Made by a program: the position numbers and the translations under genes | Notes under the pieces: generated by a model | What the model was told of the DNA's origin: nothing | The model's input: only the letters and a program-made list of their open reading frames with translations | Database searches by the model: none | Shown here: one piece after another, positions 20,177 through 29,298 of the stretch | Position numbering within the stretch: position 1 is the stretch's first letter | Layout: each line of letters begins with the position of its first letter | From: Ustilago trichophora | Lineage: Eukaryota > Basidiomycota > Ustilaginomycetes > Ustilaginales > Ustilaginaceae | Reading direction: 5' to 3' | Length of the DNA: 64,000 nucleotides | Assembly (NCBI GenBank): GCA_900323505.1 | Contig: OOIN01000002.1 | Span: 1,736,001-1,800,000, forward strand

Positions 20177-23100
20177 ATGTCAGCTTCACCGAGCGGATCG
20201 GATCAGCCGATTCTTCCACTGCCACAAACCATGTCGGAACCAGTCCGATCGATCAGCACAGATCATGCCATACAGCCAACTCTCTTGAATCCCGGAATGG
20301 CAACCAATCCAACCTCTGGTCTCACGCTGCTCGAGCCGCCTAAGCCATGCAGCTCGAAACCTTCATCCAACATGTTTCAGGACACCACCGATTCGCCCGC
20401 TTCTAGCCTTCCCAGCCAGGGCGATGATACTGTCGAACCGCTTAACAAGACACATGCCAAAGTGCACGACATGTCGGCATTGCCCCACTCGCACGCTTCC
20501 GATCAGACAGCTGCCTCTCTCAACTCGCCCTGCTTCGTACATTCGTATCTCGATCGCGGCGTCGCACTGGGAGAGAGCCTGAAGAAGCAGCGTCGCCAGC
20601 TCAGTCGACAGCGCGCACATCGTCTCAAGGGCTCGCGTCAATTCTCGCAGAGTGATGTCGCCTCTGCTGATGATGATGCTACGCCTCAGGCACAACGATG
20701 TAGGGCGCAACCCATCGCTGAGGATGCGCCCGCCACCTTATCAGATCCGTCGCCATCTGCGAGCTCGATCCCAGCCGGCAAATCGCAGGCTTTGGTCGAC
20801 GAAGATAACTTGTCGAGCTCGGATGCAACCTCAACCTACGCAAAAAGGAGCACAGAGCGCGCATCTGCTCGAGTCCGCATTCGTACCAGCTCAGACGATG
20901 ATGATGCTGACGACGACGATGACGGTGACGCAGACAATATTGCTCACCAGCCCTCATCAGATCGAAGCTCTTCCTATGGCTCTTCCTATTCCTCCTACTC
21001 GACGGATGAGGAAGATTCGGACAAGGTGCGATCTCTTACTCGCCAGTTGGCAGAGACTGCTGTGGGTGTGCGCGAGATGAGCAAGCAGCTCGGACGTGCT
21101 AGGGTCAAGTCTACCATTCAATCCGTCATGATCATCACAAAGGCCAGAGACAATCATCTTATCAAGCTGACGCGAGAGCTCGCGATATGGCTCATGACCA
21201 CACCCCGCAATGGCAAGGATACTGGACTCATCGTCTACGTAGACTCGCAGCTTCGTCAGTCTAAGCGCTTTGACGCTGAAGGCATCCGAAGAGACTATCC
21301 ACAGCTCTTTGACTCGAGACCGCCCAAGCGCACACCCAGCCTTTCATCCTCCTTCTCTTCTACCTCGGGTCATGACAGCAATGGCTCCTTCAACAAAAGT
21401 GAGGGCGGCAACCAGCTCCGCTTCTGGAACTCCGACATGTGCTCACGTTCGCCTCATCTCTTCGATTTTGTCGTCACTCTCGGTGGTGATGGAACCGTGC
21501 TCTTCTGCTCTTGGCTCTTCCAGCGCATCGTGCCGCCAGTCCTGCCCTTTGCCCTTGGCTCGCTTGGTTTCTTGACCAACTTCGACTTCAAGGCCTACAA
21601 GGACGTAATGAAATCGGCACTCGACGATGGTATCCGCGTCAACCTCCGCATGCGATTCACCGCAACCGTTTATCGCGCCACTTTGCCATCCACTAGCTCG
21701 GCAGACCGTCATCGTCGCCAAGCAATCAAGTCTGGCAAGACGGGCGAGATCATCCTCAACTCTGTCAAGAACTGCGGATGGGATGCGATCGAGTCGCCCA
21801 ATCCTGATCAAGGTCATCGTCCCCGCTCGCCTCTGCAACCAGACGAGGAGGTGGTGCTGCCTTCGATGGAAAAGCAGTCGAGAAAAAAAGGCAAGAAGGG
21901 CAAAAAATGCCGCGACAAGGAGATCATGTGCTTCAGCACCCGCCCGGTCGAGACCTTTGAGGTGCTCAACGATCTTGTCGTAGATCGAGGTCCGAGTCCG
22001 TACGTCAGCTTGCTGGAGGTGTTTGGAGATGAGCATCATATGACGACTGCACAGGCCGATGGTCTGTGTATTTCTACACCCACAGGCTCTACAGCGTATT
22101 CGCTCTCGGCCGGTGGCAGTCTGGTGCATCCAGAGATCCCAGCCATCCTCATCACACCCATCTGCCCACACACACTCTCCTTCCGACCCATGCTCCTCCC
22201 CGACAGCATGGAATTGCGCATCGCTGTTCCGTACAACTCCAGGAGTACCGCATGGGCCAGTTTCGATGGACGTGGACGTGTCGAGCTCAAACAGGGCGAC
22301 CATATCAAGGTGACGGCCAGTCGCTATCCTTTCCCCACCGTCTGCGCTGAAAACCAGTCCACCGATTGGTTCTCGAGCATCTCGCGCACACTCAAGTGGA
22401 ACGAGCGACAGAGGCAAAAGTCCTTTGTTGTCGTCGAAGAAGGCGTCGATGCTGACTCGAACAACAGCGGCGATAAGGACAAGGATGTTTCGTCCTCAGC
22501 TTCTCCCAGCAAGATGTTTGCCAAGCATGGCAACAATGGAGAGGCCGAGAGTAGCGATGATGACGACGAGGATGATAGTGACGATGATGAGGATGGCGGT
22601 AAAGATCAGGACGAAGATGAAGATGCAGAGAAATTCGATATTGACGATACTAGCACAACGGTGACAAGGAGCAACAGTCCAAGTTCGCATGGTGACGGAC
22701 ATGTTCGTAGGAGGTCCGGGCAGAGCACTCCCCGTCATGCTAATGGCGCTCCACGACGCAGCAGCGGTCCATCGCTGTTGAGCACTTCTTTGCCACGTCT
22801 CACCTCCATCACCAACGCCTTTGGTCAGAAGTCGGGCGATGCCAACCCCAAAGAAGGCACCTCTTCAGCGGCTTCATCCAATCCAGGCTCGCTGCTCAAC
22901 AGTCCAGATCGCTTTGGCCTGCAGGGTCCGCCCCTGCCACCGAAAGCCATCAGCGAGCGACACTTGCTCAGCGCCGACTTCCGCCTTGACGGAGGACGCG
23001 CTCTGTCACCGTCGAGCACCAATCAACCCGCTCCCTCGTCCAGCTCCAAGTCTCCTTCTGTCGCGGAAGCGGGTCAAGGCTCAACACCTCGAGCTGCCCG

Positions 23101-23335
23101 TACCGCCGAGAGCGGACGCAGTAGAAGCACGCAGTTCAAACCAATGACGCCCTCCTCGGCTCTGGCCCGAGACAAGACCCCGCAAGGGCTTCGCGAGTCG
23201 ACCAAGGAAGATGAAGCCAGGAGAAAGTCGGAAAGATATGACCGTTCAGGCAGCAACAGTACGGGTGGAACAGCGTTGGTAGTGTATGGAGAGGATGAGA
23301 GCGATTCGGACTCGACCACAGGTGCTGGCCATTAG
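20177..23335 (+). CDS. NAD kinase with long disordered extensions
   Basis: Phosphorylates NAD(H) with ATP to give NADP(H). 1052 aa from the ATG at 20177 (MSASPSGSD); the frame upstream opens only at a GTG. Residues 1-290 are Ser/Asp-rich and low complexity. The kinase domain spans about 300-760: a helix before AIWLMTT, the diphosphate-binding GGDGT (436-440), the segment PFALGSLGFLTNFDF, and the second signature STPTGSTAYSLSAGG (about 633-647). A Lys-rich insertion (about 515-590, KKGKKGKK) lies inside the domain. The tail holds an Asp/Glu tract (about 790-830) and Ser/Pro repeats. Yeast Utr1 has about 530 aa, so this protein is about twice the family length. No targeting signal is obvious, so a cytosolic location is inferred. 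Confidence 0.93.
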   Translation: MSASPSGSDQPILPLPQTMSEPVRSISTDHAIQPTLLNPGMATNPTSGLTLLEPPKPCSSKPSSNMFQDTTDSPASSLPSQGDDTVEPLNKTHAKVHDMSALPHSHASDQTAASLNSPCFVHSYLDRGVALGESLKKQRRQLSRQRAHRLKGSRQFSQSDVASADDDATPQAQRCRAQPIAEDAPATLSDPSPSASSIPAGKSQALVDEDNLSSSDATSTYAKRSTERASARVRIRTSSDDDDADDDDDGDADNIAHQPSSDRSSSYGSSYSSYSTDEEDSDKVRSLTRQLAETAVGVREMSKQLGRARVKSTIQSVMIITKARDNHLIKLTRELAIWLMTTPRNGKDTGLIVYVDSQLRQSKRFDAEGIRRDYPQLFDSRPPKRTPSLSSSFSSTSGHDSNGSFNKSEGGNQLRFWNSDMCSRSPHLFDFVVTLGGDGTVLFCSWLFQRIVPPVLPFALGSLGFLTNFDFKAYKDVMKSALDDGIRVNLRMRFTATVYRATLPSTSSADRHRRQAIKSGKTGEIILNSVKNCGWDAIESPNPDQGHRPRSPLQPDEEVVLPSMEKQSRKKGKKGKKCRDKEIMCFSTRPVETFEVLNDLVVDRGPSPYVSLLEVFGDEHHMTTAQADGLCISTPTGSTAYSLSAGGSLVHPEIPAILITPICPHTLSFRPMLLPDSMELRIAVPYNSRSTAWASFDGRGRVELKQGDHIKVTASRYPFPTVCAENQSTDWFSSISRTLKWNERQRQKSFVVVEEGVDADSNNSGDKDKDVSSSASPSKMFAKHGNNGEAESSDDDDEDDSDDDEDGGKDQDEDEDAEKFDIDDTSTTVTRSNSPSSHGDGHVRRRSGQSTPRHANGAPRRSSGPSLLSTSLPRLTSITNAFGQKSGDANPKEGTSSAASSNPGSLLNSPDRFGLQGPPLPPKAISERHLLSADFRLDGGRALSPSSTNQPAPSSSSKSPSVAEAGQGSTPRAARTAESGRSRSTQFKPMTPSSALARDKTPQGLRESTKEDEARRKSERYDRSGSNSTGGTALVVYGEDESDSDSTTGAGH

Positions 23336-23341
23336 ATCCAT

Positions 23342-23357
23342 CATACTGTACAGTATG
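23342..23357. repeat. 16-bp perfect palindrome just after the NAD kinase stop
   Basis: CATACTGTACAGTATG is its own reverse complement and starts 7 nt after the stop codon. In RNA it could form only a tight or loop-poor hairpin; in DNA it contains two overlapping copies of the TACTGTA/TACAGTA motif that recurs in noncoding parts of this window. Confidence 0.85.
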
Positions 23358-26300
23358 CATTCATCGCTGTGGAATGTCTCGAACAAGAAGCATGCTCCTT
23401 TCACCGAATCCAATGTAGACTTTGGTATCGTGTGCTCAGCTTGTGCGCTATCAATTGTGAGTGGGGAGCGACTCGGAAACGTAGCGCATACAAGTGATCG
23501 CCGAGCATTGCGGAAATGAAAATTGGACTAAGATGTTGCGGCGGGAAGCCAAATACCGTCGCGCGATCAGTCCCGTGGCATACAGTGACTGCATGTGTCG
23601 AAACATAGATCATCTGGCCACTGGATAACTTTGAGCGTATGGGGTTGCGCTCTGAAATTCTTAGTGAGACCCTGATGTGATCATCGATCTACTCAAGAGT
23701 TCGACTGGATTGGTTCTGCTGATTGAGTAGTTGATGGAAAACTTTTGCTCAAAGGCTAGACCAATGAAGCATTTCTGTGAGAAACACCAAATTCACACGG
23801 TTCTCTGTGGAAGCCGCACTTTGACGATCACGTACTGACACACGTTGACGTTCAATACTGTAGCATCCAGCGAGACGGTTGGAATGCTATGCCGAGACGA
23901 AGCGTAACGAAGCGACCCAGTCTAGCTCTGGGGCTTCTTGTTTGTCGATGCGCGCGTGTAAGGTATCCGGGCTGCACGGCGGCAAGCGAAGTTGCCACGT
24001 CGCATCGGCTGTAGAGCCGAAAGAGCTGTGCGGGCGGTCGGAAGTACAGGATCGTGGCAAGAGTTGCGAGCTGAAACGACATTTGACAGCTCGCAAAGCA
24101 TGTGTGCAGATTTTAGCAACACGCGTGCGCGCAAGACAAAGAGCTTCAACACGCGAGCAAGCAAGGCGACCAACGCTATGCCTTTACCCACGCCATGGAA
24201 AGGTAGCGCAAGAAAGTCGTGCCCGACAAGGGCTTTGCAACGCCAGATTCTGCTCCTATGCGAGGAGCATCGAGGTTGAAACGATACTGTACTACCTGTC
24301 CGGTGCCAGATAATCGATTCAGAGAAACGACTCGACTGTCTGAGACCCGTGACTTCAAGAAAGATCTTGTCAATGGGTCTTGGAGGTGTGCAGGACCGTG
24401 ACGGGATCGTGACCAGACATGTTTGTGCAGTCCAAAAGCAGAAAAGGTGGGAGGACGAGCGGATTGCAAGACTACCACCAGAGGGCAGCGACGGGAGCCT
24501 TGTGCGTCGAAGCAAATGGGCGCAATGCTTTGTTTGTACGACGAGAAGCTTGATCTTGCAGGTGGACCCTGTCGGTCTTTAGATCGGTTCGACGGGACCT
24601 TTGTTTTGGTTCTCCGCTGACCACGCGCTGCAGGGCGCAACCCTATTTTTTTTCTTGTACGCAATCTAGCCGTGGTTGCCGGCCCGCGCTGCACAGCGTA
24701 CAGACCTCGCCATGCTGCTTATCCCGTTCCGAGAGGAGACATCCCTATCGGCTACAAACAATCCAAACTGGGCTCGATGCCTCTCAATGAGCTAGTGTGA
24801 GAGGGGTTGCATGACATCGCCGGCAAACCGGGATTGTCTTGACGGAGAAGACCTGTTGTTCCGCCACATGGGAATCAATGGACCCGAACATGTGTTCATG
24901 GGATGGCATTGTCATGACTTTCGAATTGAAGCTGTGGTCAACCGACACGAAAGTGCTCGCAGAATCGACATTTTACGAGGCCGAGCCGGCTTCCCACTGA
25001 GGGAAGCCAAATTCGAACCACAGGACATGGCTATAAGACGTCACCTACGGCACGGCGAAATCCCCTGCCGCTTACCCCGAGCCTCTGGTCATGATGGTAC
25101 GAGTTTATAATAGAGCATTGAGGTTAAGATCCAAGACAAAAAATGATCCCTCCTAGACTAAACTGGGGCAGAGAGAGGTGTGAGACGTGTAGAGAAAAGC
25201 TTGTGATTCGACATGCCGATCCATGCAGTCAATTGCACAGCCTTAACTCGGCTTAATTCGAAACCCTTTTTTGATCCGGTACCCATCGAAGCTGTGTGTT
25301 TCCCATTCGGCGTAGCCGGACGTGACCTCACTTGAGGTTGACCCATGACACTCTAGACAGTGTGAAGGAGGCCACGTATTGGTTTTGGTCGCCTGTTCTT
25401 GCCGCTCCTTTAAAGCTTTGCTCGGTTCTCGCCCACATTCCACTGTTCAGTTTTATAATTTATATTTTATTTATTTTTCGAATCCAGATCCTTCTTTGTG
25501 TGGAAATTTTTGGTGTCTCAGTTTCTCATTTTGGTTTGCAGGCCAACAGCCAAAAGCGAGCTGTCAGCCTTTTGGATTCCACGCTCCGAACCAACACTTC
25601 CAGCCAACCACGGCTGGCATTACGCGCTGCTCTGTGCTTTCAAGAGATTGCATCACTCTCTAAACGTGAAATTCTGAAACGGTTGACCGTTACTGCAGCA
25701 CGAGGTCATTTTCTTGTCATCCTTGTGCGCGCGCATCTCAAGGTGATTGGCGCATGCCAGAGTTGGTTTCGCCTCTCGGACGATCCGGATCGTCGACATG
25801 CTTCATTCAGAGCAGTCTGGCCTCGACACATGGTGCTAAAGTCGACGTCAACAGATGATTGTCATCGTCATCTGCGGTTTCTGTTGCCGTCTCTGCGTTT
25901 CCGGACAGTTGGCTGCTGACAACCTATCTGGTCTGTATGACTTGTGCTCACGCCAAATCAGCACAGAGTCCCAAACGCGAACAGCAAGTGAAAATTCAAG
26001 CGCAGAGGTAGAGTCGACATCCCAATCGGGACGAGTGAAACCCTCAATGGCCACTAGCTCTGGGTGAGACAGCTGGATCGACTCGAAAGAAGGAGAGGAA
26101 AGGCAGCCAGATCTCTTTTGCTGGCTGCTTTGTTACCTTGCGGTCTCGGACTTGCAGATATGGCTGTGACGCCTCTGTCTCGGGCAGCTGTCTCTGGACT
26201 TGATTGTGTCTCTGCCTTGCCTGGAGCCAATGGCCTGAGGATCGGGTAGCCTCACTTCGCGAATCACTCGAGCAGCGCAGCACACTAGTTGTGCTACCTA

Positions 26301-26677
26301 AACGGGAGATAAATCCGCTCTATGATCTACCTCGCCTATCCCGTGTCTTTGACCTTCAGCGTACAGGTGTACTTGACACAGGAGTAGTTGTCATTGAGAA
26401 ACGCTGTCTCAGCTCTCGATCGAATTGATGGCAAGCAGCTTCGTTTATCAGCCTTGATCCAGCCGCCGGTGGAGAGAACGATGCCGGTCCAGGCTCAGAT
26501 TCTTGGACCACATTTGGTTTTGATTGAGCCGATTTGAGTCGATCAAACCAAAATGATGCTGTCAGGGTGCAGGTGCGAGCTCGCTTTTTGCGCAACGACA
26601 ATCGGATACAGTAGCATTGTTCCTATTCTTAGGGTCGTCGATTAGGCGTCATCTGGCTCGGCACACGGCGTCCTATC

Positions 26678-26715
26678 AGAGAGAGAGAGTGTGTGTGTGT
26701 GTGCGTGCGTGCGTG
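26678..26715 (+). repeat. compound (AG)n(TG)n(CGTG)n microsatellite
   Basis: An AG run passes into a GT run and then into GTGC units, all noncoding. Confidence 0.85.
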
Positions 26716-27557
26716 GTTTATTCAAATTGCTTTTTCATGGTCTGCTTGCTGGCAGCGGAAGTAGCGTTGATCCCACACTCACTCTCGCTTCGGCCTTGCT
26801 CTCCTCGCTTGATGGCTCATCTCGGTGTCTAATCCTGTTGCCTTTGTTGAGAGCAGAACAAATTGTACCTGGCGGCACCGCGCCTTTGCATCCATCATCT
26901 TCTGCTTGCGTTGTGGGTCTTTAAATTCACCTCACGCCAGCGCACAGCTTTGGCCCAAACCATGCGGTCGACAAACACATCACTTCGCTACAGAGTACGA
27001 TAGTATGTTGAGTGGATTTGCTCAATACACATGGCATGATGCTCTCATGAACAAACCTTCCGTGATAATGTTGTAAAGAACAACTTCTTCGGGCCACAAG
27101 TTCAGAAAGATGCGCAAGCTTCGAGTGAGTGCTTGCTTGCTTGGCAGATCCAATGAATTCTTTCTTTATAATTTATTTTTGTTGTTGAGTGTTCCTCAGG
27201 TGTTGGTTTGATCTCGCCAAAGCGCGAAAAGACACATTTCCGGATTGCAAGCCCGTCTGAGGAATGCCCCTCTTTGGAAATACTTACTGTACACAAGCTA
27301 CGCCGTCCCCATTTGCGCGCTCAGCCTCTCGATGGGCCAGTCTCCAAGTCAGCCCAGCGCGTCAAGGCCCTTGAGAGAACTGCGCCCCGTCCCGCGCCAA
27401 TCAGCCGTGCTCTACTGCGCTGCGCTGAGCTGTACCGCCCTCCGCCCATCGCCCGCCAAGTTGGCGGTGGGATCGACGAAGGAAACCTACACGCGAGCCC
27501 GCTTTTTTTGCTTTTGGTGACCATTCCTCCCTCTTTACACATTTCTCTTGCCTGTCG

Positions 27558-27560
<3 letters not shown>

Positions 27561-27596
<36 letters not shown>
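27561..27596 (+). repeat. (TC)18 microsatellite
   Basis: Thirty-six nucleotides of uninterrupted TC in noncoding DNA. Confidence 0.9.
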
Positions 27597-27599
<3 letters not shown>

Positions 27600-27883
27600 C
27601 TTTCCCCTCTCGCTACTGTATCTGTGACACAGCTCTTTCATTTAATGCGCTGAACTTAGAGATGGATGAATGACGAAAGATCGCAAGGCAATTACAGCAA
27701 TAGAGTCGAAACGAAGTGAAAAAAGTCGAAGAGGGCGTGGTATAAATGCGAACCCACATCGAGTGCTTGCAAGCAATGCGACACATACGTCGACCAGGTC
27801 TCTTGTTGCTGACCCTTTTGGACCTCAGCAGATGATGCTGCTGCTGGCTGAAGGTCTAGACAGTTGGCATCTTCTCCCTGATA

Positions 27884-27886
<3 letters not shown>

Positions 27887-27925
<39 letters not shown>
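27887..27925 (+). repeat. poly(T) tract of 39
   Basis: Thirty-nine consecutive T in noncoding DNA, the longest homopolymer in the window. It could be a nucleosome-free element or the poly(A) scar of a minus-strand retro-insertion; no retro-element sequence was seen beside it. Length may be affected by sequencing. Confidence 0.85.
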
Positions 27926-29298
27926 CCCTCCCTTTCCTGTTTACCGCGCTTTCTGCAAATTACGTCTCCCCGGCTGCGAGTGTGCATCGATGTCAGAGAA
28001 ATGGAAATCGAGTCGAGGCTGCAACTCGCAGTTCGCAACGCACTCACTGTCGAGCATTGCTGACCGGGACCCTCGCTGTTCGTAGATCACACTCACCCTC
28101 GCGCTCACCTTTGCCCTCACCCTCGCTGATCCGCCATCACTTGCTCGCCTGCCTGCCTCCCTCCTTTGCTCGCTCGCTCGCTGGCTTGCTCCCGTCCCCA
28201 CTGGTCCTCATCACACATGCACCCTTTCTCTCTCCCTCTCCTTCATCCTGAACCCACCGTCGCCGTGTTCGATCACAGTCGCCCTAATCTTGCATCGTGA
28301 CCCTCGTTCGACCCTCAGCCTCTGCTCTCGTTCTCGTTCCAGACCCAACTCCCACACCTCATTTCGTCGCACAGATCGATCGACCAACTCGCTCGCCACT
28401 CACGCTCAGCTGTGCAGCCAGTCCTCCGTCTATTTGCATCGCACCTTCATTCCATCGAAAAGCTGTGTCACCACAACCGTGTCCACTCGTCGAGCAGCCC
28501 CACACCAACGGAAACCGCATTCCGCTTTACCCACGCTCGCCAGTGCCACCCGATCCCACCAACAAGTGTCTCTGTCAACGTGCAACCCGAGCGATCGCAT
28601 CGCATCGTGTCGCATTGCATCTCGTCCCCCACAACAACCTGCCACCAATCCACAACCCTTGACTGATTGCATCTGCTTTAGCATCGCCACCCTACGGCTG
28701 TACCCTTTCCGTGTACTCCACCGCCCTACACACCTTTCATCTCGGCAGACACTTCACTTGTCTGTCTCACATACCCTGACACCCCCCAATTCCACCCGCT
28801 CGACAGCTACAGTGCACAGCGACCCACCAACCCAACACCAGGCCGATCGACGCTGCCAACAAAAGTGCACAGCCCTCAGCTTAACAGTCGTTTGCTCCGA
28901 GCTGTCTGGCTACCATCCCAATCGCTACTCTCCCAACCTGTCAACACTACTTTCAGCTTTGACCCAAAACCAATGTCCCGGTGCATCCCTGTATCCATCT
29001 GATACGACACGCAACTGCAGGTATCGTCAAGCTCTTGCATCGTGAGACTGCCGACCAGGCATTCACAACGTGCGCGCCATCAGCATCGAGCTAGGACAGA
29101 ACCTCGGCAAGCCTTCGCTGCGCCTGTAGAGCGATTCGCTCGTCCTCTTTCGGTTGTTGTGGGTCTCGACAATTTTTCAACATCTTCGCACCGACTGCAA
29201 CTCGCAGCTGTTGAACTGATCATCTACTCAGCTTTGAAGTGCTGAGCCAGGTAGGCTGGCCAGCGTCGCGTTACACCATTCTCTCAACACAAGTTGCT

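Larger units (their letters stand above)
23336..29298. other. 6-kb gene-poor region with pyrimidine-rich leader
   Basis: No gene recognised. Open frames at 23922-24515, 24176-24694, 25332-25919 and 28290-29045 lack an ATG, a domain or coding-like composition. One ATG-started frame of 99 aa (24811-25110, plus) has balanced composition but no family. The right part (about 28060-29240) is very C/T-rich and is probably the promoter and long leader of the C2H2 gene; a possible leader intron runs from GTAGGC (about 29250) to ACACAAG before the ATG. Seven TACTGTA/TACAGTA sites and several microsatellites lie here. Confidence 0.5.

Noticed and set aside
21443..22417. 324-codon minus-strand frame over NAD kinase
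   Set aside because: Antisense shadow; it spans exactly the conserved kinase domain, where codon bias keeps the opposite strand open.
25332..25919. 195-codon plus-strand frame with hydrophobic stretch
   Set aside because: Starts at TTG, has no early ATG, and the hydrophobic part comes from a T-rich patch.
26678..27925. Repeats in the desert as a CRISPR-like or satellite array
   Set aside because: They are unrelated simple dinucleotide and homopolymer runs without spacers, in a eukaryotic genome.
28290..29045. 251-codon plus-strand frame before the C2H2 gene
   Set aside because: It has no ATG at all and is made of Ser/Thr/His/Pro/Arg from C/T-rich DNA; it is best read as leader sequence.
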